Of a DNA stretch of 64,000 bases, positions 1 through 10,662 are shown one piece after another. Location: contig JAPFFF010000027.1 in the NCBI GenBank assembly GCA_039105265.1, positions 248,001 to 312,000 on the forward strand, read 5' to 3'. This DNA comes from Tritrichomonas musculus. Lineage: Eukaryota > Parabasalia > Tritrichomonadida > Tritrichomonadidae. Positions within the stretch are counted from its first letter, which is position 1. Each line of letters opens with the position of its first letter. The position numbers were made by a program, and so were the translations under genes. The notes below the pieces were generated by a model. It did not search any database and was not told the DNA's origin. It saw only the letters and a program-made list of their open reading frames with translations.

Positions 1-163
1 TTGTTATTTAATTAATTAAATATATGAAGGTAGAATGATTACTAAAAATAAAAATGGTATTTAATCTGAAATTTAAAACAATAATTCGCATTTACATAAA
101 AATACAAATATAATATTAATAATATACTTATCAATATTAAATATTAAAATGAAAATCGAGTTC

Positions 164-1630
164 TTAAAAAATTGTTGTATCGTTATTTGTTATTGTAGCT
201 GCTTTCAAACGATTTCTACAAAGAAATCCTCTCATCAAGCTCTGTATCGATATTGCAGCAGCTTCTTCTTTAACTGGTTTTTTTGTTACCGTTATTAACC
301 TTGCTTTTTCGCGTTGAATTTGTGCCTTTAGATTCTTAATTTTGGATTTGTATCTTCGTGCAATTTGTTTTTCACTTGTATTTGCTGATTCGCCACCTTC
401 GATCGAATTTAGCATAATCCTCAGCTGGCATAAATCTCGATGGTCGTGGCAAAGTCTAAGTTGCATTTTTTTAACAAGCATAACTCTTTCCAAGTTTAAT
501 GATATTGCGACCAGTCTTTCATGTTCAGCAACTAGCTCAGAACGATCAATAATATTGGGAGGAAGCTTTGTGTCTGGCTGAGTTTTGGTTTTATTTGATT
601 CGTTTGAGTTGTGTAAAGGGCCAGCTGCGGTTACTAATGACATGGGAGTTGGGGAAGGTAGGTTTCGTCTTGCATTCAAATTTTGATGGTATAAAGTGTC
701 AGTATCAACCATTTTTTGAACATTTTGCAAAACTTTTGAAGTTGGAAGCTGTTTTTGGTGTTGCGGAGTAAATTGGACGGTTTTATGTTGCTGGCCTGAT
801 TTAATTGTCGATGTTGTTGTAATTGTCGTAGCGTTTTGTTGTTGTTGTTGTTGAAATGCATACATTGAAGCTGCTGAAACATTTGCAGAAGGTGGATATG
901 ATGATTTATTGAAAGGAAATGGATTTATATTTGTAACAATAAGTGATTGTGGAGGTGGCTTAACTAGGTATTTTTTGAATTTAGGCATTTTAACTTTTTT
1001 CTTTTTTTTATATGGCGATAAAGATGATTCTGAAAGTTTTAAAGATGATGTTTTGGTCTTTGATGATCCACTATCTGATTCATCATCTGAATCATCAAAA
1101 AACATATCCTTGTTTTTGGATTTTTCTTTTTTTGGAGATGCTTTCCTGGCTTTTTGCTTGTGTATAAAAAGTACTGGTTCTTCTGTATTTTTTTTAGTTG
1201 ATAAACTTTGTGTTTTAGACATTTCTTCTTCTTGTTCAATGCATCGAAATGAATGAACAAGTTTTTCGAGTTCTATGAGTTTTTTCTTTCTATCTTCGAG
1301 TCGTTCAGCTTTATTATTAAAATCTGCTTCGAATTCTTTAAATATTTTGTCTCGATCTTTCTGTGATTTCGCTCCTTCTATTAAAGCAACTTGGCATGAA
1401 AGTCTTGAGTTTTCTTCTTGAAGATTTTGAATAATCATTTGAAGACGGGCTCTTTCTTTTCCATATCCAGACATGTGTTTTGCTAGGTTATCATAATTTA
1501 TTATTTGATTGGTATATTTCATAGGTTTTTTGATTTGTGATTGTTTATCACCAAGAGATTTCATGCTTATGACTTTCGATTTTTGGTTCATAAATGAAAA
1601 TTCATCAAGTTCATGTCCTTTGTTTTCCAT
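164..1630 (-). CDS. IQ-motif coiled-coil protein, function unknown
   Basis: The product is about 488 residues. I chose the ATG at 1630 (MENKGHEL) because the 14 residues read from the upstream ATG at 1672 look like untranslated AT-rich sequence. An N-terminal coiled coil (about residues 45-135) is followed by a basic and serine-rich linker with a KKKKK run, a polyglutamine run, a second helical segment, and a C-terminal IQ motif, IQSLMRGFLCR, that fits IQxxxRGxxxR exactly. IQ motifs bind calmodulin or EF-hand light chains, so a calcium-linked cytoskeletal role is plausible. Axonemal IQ proteins have a comparable layout, but I see no family-specific signature. The gene is transcribed away from the IBD-like gene. 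Confidence 0.7.
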   Translation of the reverse strand: MENKGHELDEFSFMNQKSKVISMKSLGDKQSQIKKPMKYTNQIINYDNLAKHMSGYGKERARLQMIIQNLQEENSRLSCQVALIEGAKSQKDRDKIFKEFEADFNNKAERLEDRKKKLIELEKLVHSFRCIEQEEEMSKTQSLSTKKNTEEPVLFIHKQKARKASPKKEKSKNKDMFFDDSDDESDSGSSKTKTSSLKLSESSLSPYKKKKKVKMPKFKKYLVKPPPQSLIVTNINPFPFNKSSYPPSANVSAASMYAFQQQQQQNATTITTTSTIKSGQQHKTVQFTPQHQKQLPTSKVLQNVQKMVDTDTLYHQNLNARRNLPSPTPMSLVTAAGPLHNSNESNKTKTQPDTKLPPNIIDRSELVAEHERLVAISLNLERVMLVKKMQLRLCHDHRDLCQLRIMLNSIEGGESANTSEKQIARRYKSKIKNLKAQIQREKARLITVTKKPVKEEAAAISIQSLMRGFLCRNRLKAATITNNDTTIF

Positions 1631-2928
1631 GCAAAAATTCAAATAAAAATAACGTAATTTGTAAAACATCATTATCTTGATAAATTACGATAAGAACAGA
1701 TTGGAAGTATGATTTTTGAATTATTATTAATTAGTTCTTAAAAAATGTCATTTAATTGTGTTTTTGAAATTTGATAAATATTTATCAAGAATTCAATTCA
1801 GGCACCGGAAGAATACTTTCATATTTTCATATTAATATGTCTTCATATTTTCATAAAACAAAAAAGAAGAAGAAATAAATTCTTTTAATCATTTATATGT
1901 CAAAGAGTTCCACTTTTTAATTGAAGTTCAAATAAACAAATAAAAAATTCTTGAACCATACATGTTAAAATTATTATATTAATCATAATACATTTAAATA
2001 ATATGATATTTGACAATATATATATAAATTAATTGTTAAATTCATAAGTATAAACTTTTTGTGATAAATATTCAAAATGTGAAAATGAAATATTGATGAT
2101 CAAAAACTTTAAAATATTTAATGAAGGTTTTCTGGTCAAGCAATACATCTAATGAATCAATTTGTTTGTGAATCGACTTGAATTTTCTATTTATTTTTAA
2201 AATGCGACATTGATACTTTTGTATCTTTTTTTTTATTTGAGGAGAGGAGAAGAGACAGCTGCATATCATTTGAAAATATAAGACAAATAATAGCAAGCCA
2301 AAAAGCAAAAAAAAAAAAAAAAATTAAAAAGATGCTTTAGATTATTTTATCGTGCTTTTTTCTAATTAGAAACTTTTTGTTAAATTTTCTTTTATTTCAA
2401 AAAAATTTTTGCATAACTGTAGAAAAATTTTTCAGAAAAAATTGAATAGGCAAATCATTCCAAATTTTAGTATTTTACTAACATATTAAAATTGTATCGA
2501 TATTATTATTACCAGATTTTTTTTCAAAAGCAATCCGTTATAAAATATTTTATGCATTCAAATTACAAATTTTGTTTTTTTAATCAAATAAAATTTCAAT
2601 GATGGATAACTGTATATTTGCTTTATTTTTATAATATTTAAAAATAATACTATATAATAATTACATCTATAAATGAAATTTAATGTTTAAAGAGATTTTT
2701 ATATAAAAATCCTAAATATTATTGATAGGATCATTTCAGAGAGATAATTGAAATTTATCTATACTAAGAATATTTTCAATACTTTACAGTATTGGTATAA
2801 TTGAAAAATGAAAAAATAACTAATAAAATTTTGAGAAGTTTCTGCTTCAAAAAGTCAAACTTTTTATATTAATCAAATTTGAATTGATTAGTCCTAGAGC
2901 TTTTTTTTTCAATCAGAATCAAAATAAA
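1631..2928. other. AT-rich intergenic region between divergent genes
   Basis: About 1.3 kb with no convincing gene. A reading frame on the minus strand near 2072-2273 is short and low in complexity. The word TCAAAAAGT lies at 2847-2855, 73 bases before the IBD-like start, and is followed at once by a near-inverted copy (CAAACTTTTTA). Confidence 0.6.
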
Positions 2929-4111
2929 ATGAACGGAGGCACCCCCTCAAATGAACCTTGGGGAGTTCACTGTTCTCCTGAGCCAGGACGAAAATTCCTT
3001 CCTCTTGGCTCAGTTTCCCATCGTGCAATCTCAAAAGGTCTTCATCAAACAACTACAAAATCTCCGTCAGTATTTACGACCTCTTTTGTGAGCCGTGAGC
3101 AGCCAACTACTCCATCACTCTCTCCTTTACCAGATATTTACACAACTTGTCCAGAACTTCGACAATTTAAGCCTTTAATGACTCTTCCTGAAATGAATAT
3201 ACATCAAACAAATTATTCAAACGCCACAAACTCTCAATTTTTGCAGAACAATCAGCCTCCTGTACTTTCTTCAGGCGTACATCTAGCAAACGATACTCAA
3301 AATTTAGAAGATCAAAAGCCAATTAGATTTCCTGAAAATTCGGACTTCGATCCAAACGAACAAATACTCAAGCCGTATGTTTTTGAGATTAATGATTGTA
3401 ATTCCAATTATGCCGTTTTATATTTGCTTTTATATATTTCACAACTGTTCACCTGACGCCTTTTACCATTTCGTGTACTCCTTTTGTCAGATGTTCCCTC
3501 AAGGAAGACAAATATTTCTTTCTTTTTTTCATTTGAAATCTTGATAATATTATCAAAAGAAAAAGATCTAAACATTTAAAAGGGAAAGTTGTTAAAAATA
3601 TATAAAAATCAAATAAAACGAACAATTGGAATTATAAAAGTTAATCTTTTTTGCTTTACTAATAATGCTTAGGTATGAATTAGGATTTGTTCCTCAAAGC
3701 GAATGGCCCCCACAGACATTATCATTATGGGAACTTCGACAAATGTATTTTACAAGAAGAAATGGAGCCGCCAGGCAATTCGATTTTAAACTTTACAACG
3801 CTTTGTGCATTACCAAAAAATATCCTGAAGCTTTTCCTTATGTGGGTGCCAAATGGGTATCTAATACTGTAATGAAAATTGATGCCCCAGTTATAGCTAG
3901 CCTCTTAGGAATTCATGCTGTTCAAGGTGGTTTATTTCATAAACAAGGAAACTTTTCAAGGCATGGCTTCCAGCATATATATCTTCAACAAATGGGCCAA
4001 CTGAAAGATGATCCAAATTGCGCTGATGTTGACGATTATAATATAAGGTTATTAGTTGACACTCTTAATCGATTCACTAGAGATGGCGAATATACAGAAG
4101 CTTCACATTGA
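2929..4111 (+). CDS. Initiator-binding-domain (IBD)-like DNA-binding protein, two exons
   Basis: The gene is joined from 2929-3374 and 3673-4111 and gives about 294 residues. The first half is proline-, serine- and threonine-rich and has no clear fold. The second half contains FDFKLYNALCITKKYP, VGAKWVSNTVMKI, ASLLGI and NFSRHGF. This pattern resembles the IBD of trichomonad transcription factors related to IBP39, which bind the Inr element at transcription starts. The frame runs cleanly across the intron: the codon CC|G encodes proline. The start is the ATG at 2929, since the frame upstream of it has no ATG. The match is to a remembered family pattern, so the assignment is moderate. Confidence 0.6.
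3375..3672 (+). other. Spliceosomal intron in the IBD-like gene (298 bases)
   Basis: The donor is GTATGT at 3375. The acceptor region is ACTAATAATGCTTAG, ending at 3672. Removing it joins two frames that are each closed by stops inside the intron. The branch-like ACTAAT lies 7 bases before the AG, the same spacing as in the ArfGAP-gene intron. Trichomonas vaginalis introns are known to have a fused branch and acceptor motif, so the arrangement fits. Confidence 0.85.
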
Positions 4112-4244
4112 TTTTTATTTATTTATTTAATAATTATGAATAAATTCTTTCCTTGTTTATTATGTTATTATGTATTTATGAACTTTGTTTTTGTCATCTA
4201 AACTTTTTAAGTTAAAATGAATTTTTATTATTTTTTTTTTTAGA

Positions 4245-4249
4245 TCATA
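4245..4249 (+). promoter_or_regulatory. Inr-like TCATA before the Med11-like gene
   Basis: TCATA lies 3 bases before the ATG at 4253 and fits the trichomonad initiator TCA-Py-(T/A). A short leader of this kind is normal in trichomonads. The word ACTTTTTAA lies about 50 bases upstream. Confidence 0.4.
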
Positions 4250-4252
4250 AGC

Positions 4253-4570
4253 ATGGCTGAAAGACTCCGTAACCTTGAAGATGCAGAAGAACTTGTGATT
4301 GGTCTTCTGGAAACAGCGGGCAAAACCGTTGGTGAGCTTAAAGAAATTCAAGCAAATGACACCGCCAAAAGTTCTTCACTATTAACACTAACAAAAGAAT
4401 ATTATTCAAAATTAGCAAATATAAAGAATATATTAAATCAAGAACTTGACTCGCTAAAACTTGTAAATCAAGCTCAAACGCGCCGTCCTGGTATTGATAA
4501 ACTTGCGATTGCCGAGTGGGAAGCTAAAGTAATTGCTGATAACCTTCATGAATTAGTTAATCATCCTTAA
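4253..4570 (+). CDS. MED11: Mediator subunit 11-like protein
   Basis: A 105-residue helical protein. It opens with ERLRNLEDAEELVIGLLETAGKTVGEL, broken here as ERLRNLEDAEE and LLETAGKTVGEL, which parallels the Med11 N-terminus (an ERL..LE motif followed by a helix ending in AG..L.EL). Length and helical content match Med11, a head-module subunit that pairs with Med22 and links activators to RNA polymerase II. The stop codon overlaps TAAA, the usual trichomonad polyadenylation signal. The protein is short and other small helical proteins could look alike, so confidence is moderate. Confidence 0.55.
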   Translation: MAERLRNLEDAEELVIGLLETAGKTVGELKEIQANDTAKSSSLLTLTKEYYSKLANIKNILNQELDSLKLVNQAQTRRPGIDKLAIAEWEAKVIADNLHELVNHP

Positions 4571-5393
4571 ATAGATATAATAGAAAAAATTAATGTTGAT
4601 AAAATTTTAACCTTTACTCATCCATAATATTTTTTAAAAAAAATCAAATTTTTTGGCTTAAGTACAGCCTCAAATAATTTATTTTTCGTTTTTTAATTGC
4701 AAGTTTAGTAATACATATACAAATTCAATTGTTATCAAAATTGTGAAGATGGTTATGTAAAATTAATTTGCATAGCATTCATATTCAAAAGGATTTAGTA
4801 TCTATCGACTTATTAAACATAAATAACAATTTTTTTTTTTTTTTTTTTTTCCATTATAATAATGATATCATATTAAAATTCGATACCGAAAACAACTATT
4901 GCATGAGAAGCAGGTCATAAATCTTCATTATTTTGACATTTTTATTAAATGTTGTTGATTGAGTAAAAAAAACGAAAAAAATTCAATTAGAATGTTTTCT
5001 CAATTTTTAATTGAAATTGTATTTTCTATGGATCCAAAATCATATCAATATAAAATTTTATGTAAGATTTAGTTTATTAATTATTTCGCAAAAAATTAGT
5101 AAAAGTTGTTATGTCTTCTAGAGAAATAAAAATTTTCTTCCCTAAAAATTAATATTGTTCATTTTCAAAATGAAACTCTATCGTTCAATCTATGTAAAAT
5201 GAAAATAATTCATTCAAACAATTTCAAATGTTTAAATTTCTGTATAGATCAAAACTCAAGTTGGTTTTTTGAGAGAAAAAAAGAAAGATTTAAAGATTAA
5301 TCAAAAGGAAATATATGTTTTTTTTTTTTTTTTTTTCAGTATTAGAGTTTATAACAAATTTGAATACTCAAAAAGTACAAAACGTAACAGTGA
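4571..5393. other. Intergenic region with T21 tract
   Basis: There is no gene in about 820 bases. A run of 21 T lies at 4832-4852 and a shorter T run near 5318-5337. TCAAAAAGT at 5368-5376 sits 17 bases before the kinase start. Confidence 0.6.
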
Positions 5394-6536
5394 ATGGAAC
5401 AAAAGATTTATGCCAAAATTGCAGATGAATTTGAGATTCAAATACCTCTGCACTTCGGACACTACGACTATGTACGAAACATTGGAACAGGCTCTTTTTC
5501 GGTCGTGGCACTAGTAACCGAGCGAAATACGAATCAACAATACGCTTGCAAAATTTGTTCAAGACAATTACTCATGTCGAAAAATATTTTTGATCGATTT
5601 GAAAGAGAAGTCCGTATTATGCAATCGCTTTGTCATCCGTCGTTAGTACAATTATTCGATGTTGTATATGATCAAAATTTAATTTACCTCATTATGGAGT
5701 ATTGCCTTAATGGAGAGCTTTTTCAAGTTATTGCCGATCATGGATCCTTAGACGAGAACTTAGCACGTCGTATGTTTGGGCAAATTGTCGAAGGAATGAC
5801 TTATATTCATTCAAGAGACATTGCACATCGAGATCTCAAACCCGAAAATATTTTATTAGATGCAGGTATGAATGCAAAAATAACCGATTTTGGTCTTTGC
5901 CATCAAGCAGACGAAAAAACTCTACTCAGGACTCCATGTGGCTCTCCTTTTTATGCGTCACCTGAGATTCTGTCGAGTGTTCCATATGATGGAAAGTTAA
6001 GTGATGTATGGTCTCTAGGAGTGGTACTTTATACAATGGTAACAGGAGCATTACCATGGAATGATACAAATCAGATTCAATTGTTCAAACAAATAATTGA
6101 TGCAAATTTTGTTATTCCCAGAAGTCTTTCGCCTCAACTCCGTGATTTAATATCCAGATTAATGAGACCTGATCCAAATGACAGACCTACGATGTCTGAT
6201 ATTTTGAAGCACCCATGGCTAATTGGTGATGATTTACCAGACCCTTTTCAATCCATGGCTCAAAATAGAAGGAAAAGTGATTTTTGCCAATCTCAGCCGC
6301 AGTCTTTAAATCAAAAAACAGTAACTACATTAAGAAGACCATTAATAATTAGGCCACAAGTGCCACAGAGTTCAATTTCGACATCAAGCTTTTGCAGCCA
6401 GAACCAGCCAATTCAAAGCCTTATTAGAAGAGTTCCGCCATCATCTGCAAAAAGAAACAAATCGTCGATGGTGCAGAAAGGAAATGTGACACCAACTGTT
6501 GTTATGGTGCAAAGGTCAGCTGCTCCAATAGATTAG
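5394..6536 (+). CDS. CAMK/AMPK-like serine/threonine protein kinase
   Basis: The product is 380 residues. All main kinase motifs are present: glycine loop GTGSFSVV (31-38), ATP-binding Lys53 in ACKI, helix-C Glu72, HRDLKPEN (145-152, catalytic Asp147), DFG (165-167), and TPCGSPFYASPE in the activation and P+1 segments. The CGSP.Y.SPE form and the HP-W end of the lobe (KHPWLI) place it in the CAMK/AMPK-related group, which is greatly expanded in trichomonads. After about residue 285 comes a basic serine/glutamine-rich tail with no recognisable domain, probably regulatory. It is predicted to be active because no catalytic residue is missing. The substrate is unknown. Confidence 0.93.
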   Translation: MEQKIYAKIADEFEIQIPLHFGHYDYVRNIGTGSFSVVALVTERNTNQQYACKICSRQLLMSKNIFDRFEREVRIMQSLCHPSLVQLFDVVYDQNLIYLIMEYCLNGELFQVIADHGSLDENLARRMFGQIVEGMTYIHSRDIAHRDLKPENILLDAGMNAKITDFGLCHQADEKTLLRTPCGSPFYASPEILSSVPYDGKLSDVWSLGVVLYTMVTGALPWNDTNQIQLFKQIIDANFVIPRSLSPQLRDLISRLMRPDPNDRPTMSDILKHPWLIGDDLPDPFQSMAQNRRKSDFCQSQPQSLNQKTVTTLRRPLIIRPQVPQSSISTSSFCSQNQPIQSLIRRVPPSSAKRNKSSMVQKGNVTPTVVMVQRSAAPID

Positions 6537-6977
6537 AATTTGTGCGTTTCTATTAATCTTCAATTGTTTATTTTATATTCTTTTTAATCATGTTTTTATT
6601 GATTTTGATTTGTTAAACAAATATTTTTAGCGATAGTTCTTCATCCTATTTTTTATAGTTTATAAATGGTTTTTATACCTAACGATTATTTTCTTATCAA
6701 AAAAAAAAAAAAAAAAAAACGAACTTTTTTTTTATTCAATTTTCATGAAAATTGAATGAAAAACAGACTTTTACTGAAATTATCTCGTTTATGAATCAAA
6801 AAGATTCTTAAATTGTGATATTGAGCATGAACGACCTACATTATGTGCGTATTTGATTTTAATAGTTTTTTTAAATAAATATAGGTTTTTATCAATTGTG
6901 ATATTTTGCATAATTAGACATGTGAAATAAAAAATCACAGACCAAATTATACCATTATTTTTTTATAAATTGAGAAA
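6537..6977. other. Short intergenic region
   Basis: AT-rich 3' and 5' flanks with an A-run near 6700-6718 that is followed by a T-run, which could form a weak hairpin. No gene or strong motif is seen. Confidence 0.5.
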
Positions 6978-8216
6978 ATGAAGTTAAACCCAATTATTAA
7001 TAGCTTACTTACGACTGACGCATATAAGCTCTCAATGGGCCAGACAATCTTTCATCAATTTCAAGACTATACAACAGAATGGGACTTTAAATGCCGAAAT
7101 AAAGATGTCAAATTTACGCCAGAAATGGTAGAAGAAATTCGTCAACAAATTCAGCATTTTTGCACTCTTACATTTAAAGAAGATGAATTAGAGTATCTAT
7201 CAACAATTAAATATATTAAAAGGGATTATATAAATTTCTTAAGGTATTGGCGTCCTTTTTATTCTGATTTTGATATTTCTACAGATGGTGAAAGTGGTAT
7301 TAAAATCATGGCTAAAGGAACTTGGCTTAACACTTCAATGTATGAGATTCCTGTTCTTGCCATTGTTAACGAAGTTTACTTTAGAATGAAATATGACTAC
7401 AATCAGCTTATTGTTGAATTTAAGAAAAGATTTGATGATAAACTTCAAGGTTTATTAAACGGCACATATGAATTGCACAGCTTTTCCGAATTTGGCCTTC
7501 GTCGCCGACTTTCAGCTGAGGCAGAAGAATACGCTGTTTCTAAATTTGTTGAAAATAGACAAGCTTTAGCAGAAAAAGGATCTTTCTTTTTGGGCTCAAG
7601 TAATGTTGAATTAGCAAAAAAGTTTAGCATCGTACCTGTTGGTACTTTAGCTCATGAGTTTATTGAATCAGTTGGTCAAGGCAATTTGAAGTTAAACCCT
7701 GCATACTCTAATTGGTATGGAATGGAGTCTTGGACAAAGGAATATGGCGTCCTTAATGGAACGTGGCTTACTGACACAATTGGCGACCAATGCTGCCATC
7801 TTGATATGGGATTAACCTATTCTATTCTGTTTAGTGGCGTTCGTCATGATTCAGGTGATCCGTATGTTTGGGGTGACCATTGGATAGCTCATTATCAGAA
7901 GTTTTATGATCAATTTCACGATGAGAGAGTTAACCCTAAAAATAAGACTCTACTCTTTAGCGATGGACTTAACTTTGAGTCTGCAACGTCAATTTATAGG
8001 TATTTCAAAGATAAGGCAAAGGTAGCCTTCGGAATTGGTACATTCATTACAAATGATACATCTGTTCCAGCTCTAAATATTGTTATGAAAGTAGCCATTT
8101 GCAATGATCATGATGTTGCAAAATTAAGTAATGCACCAGGTAAATCCATGTGTAGAAATCCAAATTATGTTGACTATCTTAATAGAACAATTCAATGGAG
8201 ACTTAATAATGAGTAA
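6978..8216 (+). CDS. pncB: Nicotinate phosphoribosyltransferase
   Basis: A 412-residue protein of the short NAPRTase type found in bacteria and yeast. It makes nicotinate mononucleotide from nicotinate and PRPP, the first step of the Preiss-Handler NAD salvage route. The markers are LLTTDAYKLSMGQ at the N-terminus, FGLRRR near residue 174, PVGTLAHEF, VRHDSGDPYVWGD for phosphoribosyl binding, LLFSDGLNFE, and FGIGTFITND. Length is normal and the frame is intact. The stop overlaps TAAA. Salvage fits a parasite without de novo NAD synthesis. A bacterial origin by transfer is possible but cannot be judged without a tree. Confidence 0.95.
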   Translation: MKLNPIINSLLTTDAYKLSMGQTIFHQFQDYTTEWDFKCRNKDVKFTPEMVEEIRQQIQHFCTLTFKEDELEYLSTIKYIKRDYINFLRYWRPFYSDFDISTDGESGIKIMAKGTWLNTSMYEIPVLAIVNEVYFRMKYDYNQLIVEFKKRFDDKLQGLLNGTYELHSFSEFGLRRRLSAEAEEYAVSKFVENRQALAEKGSFFLGSSNVELAKKFSIVPVGTLAHEFIESVGQGNLKLNPAYSNWYGMESWTKEYGVLNGTWLTDTIGDQCCHLDMGLTYSILFSGVRHDSGDPYVWGDHWIAHYQKFYDQFHDERVNPKNKTLLFSDGLNFESATSIYRYFKDKAKVAFGIGTFITNDTSVPALNIVMKVAICNDHDVAKLSNAPGKSMCRNPNYVDYLNRTIQWRLNNE

Positions 8217-8360
8217 ATAAGTTAAAATAACGATGATCAAATGTCACAATACTTTTATCTTTGATAAAATATTCATTCACTGATTCATTGACTTTTATTT
8301 AATTGTTAAATACATGCAATCTATGATTTTTAGTTTGAAAAATTTGTTTTATCGTTATTA

Positions 8361-8392
<32 letters not shown>

Positions 8393-8842
8393 CTGGATTG
8401 TATCTCTCCATCTAAATGCATATAGATTGCTTAAATGTAAATAGTAAAATTGCATTCTAGAATGAAATCAATAGTTAAATTGATTTCTTGAATATTGGAA
8501 ATTTCGAGCAAAAATCATAAAAATCAAAGAATCATAATTCTGTGTGAGCAAAATTCCAAGCGTTTCTTCTATTTGAAAGATTGTTTAATAATAATTAAAA
8601 TTTTTGAATCTTTAATTTGGCGCCAAGAGTAATAAAAGGCACATTCAAATTGGGCTGTCGGTGAAATCTTTTGAAAATGTCTACAAACTCAATTGATCTT
8701 TGATCATTTGGAGAAAAATCAAAATTCATTAAATTCTAAATTGAAAAGAAATAATAAAAATTCAGAAAAATTGAAATAAATAAATTTTAACCAAATATTT
8801 TGAGAGAAAAAATGATAGGCTGTCATTTGATTTTTAAATTTA
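8217..8842. other. Intergenic region with T28 tract
   Basis: A pure T tract occupies about 8362-8389. The rest is AT-rich and contains TTGGCGCCAA near 8619, a short GC-rich palindrome that stands out from its surroundings. No gene is seen. Confidence 0.5.
8823..8827 (+). promoter_or_regulatory. Inr-like TCATT before the CstF-77-like gene
   Basis: TCATT lies 15 bases before the ATG at 8843 and fits TCA-Py-(T/A). The spacing suits the short leaders known in trichomonads. Confidence 0.35.
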
Positions 8843-10291
8843 ATGAATCAAGAATTATTTGATCGGGTGAAAAGCATATCTAGTCAACTAGAAGAAGAGG
8901 CCCCTATGTCAGATGAACGCCGTGATCTTTTTGAAGAATTCATATCACTTTTTGAAACATATCCTTTATTTTGGCTTCAATATATTCGTGAAGAACTTAA
9001 AGCAAACGAGGAAGAGCGTGCTCTCAAACTTTTTTATCGTTGTTTACCAAATGTCCCTAATGTTGAGCTTTTCCTTGAATATTTGAATTATGTTTCGAAA
9101 ACATGTACTGATAAATCGAAAATTTGTGCAGCTTATGAATACGCACTTGCTAATGTTGGATATGATATGGGGGCAATTCAAATTTATTACAAATATGTTG
9201 AATTTGCAGAGCAAGCAGGACCACAAATTGTGCCGATTAATGAGCTTCGTCATATTTACTGGCGTGCACTTCTTATTCCAATGGATGGTTTGCAAGAATT
9301 TCATACCAAATATAAGACCTGGGAACACTCAAAATCAGAAAACTTAGCTAGCCAGCTTTTACCTGAACAAGAAAGGCATTTTAAAGCTACTGCTGGAGTA
9401 TATCATACAAAAAAACGATATCAAAAACAGCTTCAATGCACATTGTGTACAATGCAAAAAGGTGGATTTGATTCACTTCATAGATGGAGATTATTTATTG
9501 AATACGAAAAAACAAATCCTCTTGGATCAAATCCAGAAACTCTCAGGGCTTATGTAATTTACGCTTATAAATGCGCATTAATGTCTTTAAGGTATTGTAG
9601 CATCTTATGGCATGAATATGCACAATTTTTGGTTCAAATTGATGATTCAAATGAAGCAATACACATTTACGCTCAAGCAATAAAGATTATTCCAGATAAT
9701 TTAATGCTTCATTTTACGTACGCAGAACTTCTTGAATCACGTAAACGTGCAGGTGAAGCACTGCAAGTATATCGTGATCTTATCGCACGTTCTGAAGACA
9801 ATCCTAGCCATTATACATTATCAACAATTCAATACTTAAAATTTTTGCAAAGAAAAGAAGGTCCAATAGCAATGAGAAAGGAATTCATTCAAGCCATAGA
9901 AACTGGGCGTTGTACTTATCATCTTTTTTTAGCTATTGCGTCTATTGAAAATTCTGTAAATATGAATGTAACGGCTGCTTTAAAAATATTACAATTAGGA
10001 CTGCAAAAATATGGAAATGAGACATCCTTCTTAGAAGCTACAATTCAAATGTTGATTAAAATGAACGCTGATGAAGTTGTTATTCAAGTAATGGAAAAAG
10101 CCAAATCTGAGCTCCCTGGAGAAAAACTCATTGAAATGTACAAAATATTATTGCAGCACTTGTTATTTTGCAGAGGGAAAGAAGAAGCTCTTCAAAACAC
10201 GATAAATGAAATTTTGAAATTTGATCCAACAGAAACGCCGGATAAAATGACCCTTAGGCAGTTCTATCTTCCGGTTGATTTCAATGAATAA
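8843..10291 (+). CDS. CstF-77 / Rna14-like mRNA 3'-end processing factor
   Basis: A 482-residue protein made of HAT (half-TPR) repeats. Segments such as YPLFWLQYIREELK, CAAYEYALANVGYD, QIYYKYVEFAE, IYWRALLIPMDGL and LWHEYAQFLV follow the CstF-77/Rna14 pattern. In the family this protein dimerises through its HAT-C domain and scaffolds cleavage stimulation and polyadenylation factors in the nucleus. It is shorter than the human protein (about 717 residues). The C-terminal proline-rich and monkeytail region, which normally holds CstF-64, is absent or unrecognisable. This suggests a reduced complex. The stop overlaps TAAA. Confidence 0.85.
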   Translation: MNQELFDRVKSISSQLEEEAPMSDERRDLFEEFISLFETYPLFWLQYIREELKANEEERALKLFYRCLPNVPNVELFLEYLNYVSKTCTDKSKICAAYEYALANVGYDMGAIQIYYKYVEFAEQAGPQIVPINELRHIYWRALLIPMDGLQEFHTKYKTWEHSKSENLASQLLPEQERHFKATAGVYHTKKRYQKQLQCTLCTMQKGGFDSLHRWRLFIEYEKTNPLGSNPETLRAYVIYAYKCALMSLRYCSILWHEYAQFLVQIDDSNEAIHIYAQAIKIIPDNLMLHFTYAELLESRKRAGEALQVYRDLIARSEDNPSHYTLSTIQYLKFLQRKEGPIAMRKEFIQAIETGRCTYHLFLAIASIENSVNMNVTAALKILQLGLQKYGNETSFLEATIQMLIKMNADEVVIQVMEKAKSELPGEKLIEMYKILLQHLLFCRGKEEALQNTINEILKFDPTETPDKMTLRQFYLPVDFNE

Positions 10292-10662
10292 AAAAAATTG
10301 AAATTACAGAAAGAGATAGAATAAGGATAAAACGTTTTTTTGTTGAATTAGGTTCATGTATTATCTATTTATATAGAGTCATAATATTGATTAATTAATT
10401 AATTATGTTATTTTAATAGATTTGTAATGAAGCTGATGTTATATTCAATATTAAAAGATATTATATAATATCTATATAGATTTATATTTCATATCGTTGG
10501 TATAGTAGAATCAAATTTCAATTTTTGTTTTAATGAACTTAATAATAATTGGTCATGTTACCAATTTCATGCATTAAATAAAAAAACATAAATCTTTTTT
10601 TTTTTTTTAAATGGAAATAAAAACACAATATTTATTAAAAACAAATAATATAAGATAAATTT
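10292..10662. other. Convergent intergenic region
   Basis: This lies between the 3' ends of the CstF-77-like and DHHC genes. It is AT-rich, with a T run near 10596-10608. No gene is visible. Confidence 0.5.

Noticed and set aside
2072-2273. Small minus-strand open frame upstream of the IBD-like gene
   Set aside because: The first ATG gives only about 64 residues of AT-driven composition, with no domain or signal.
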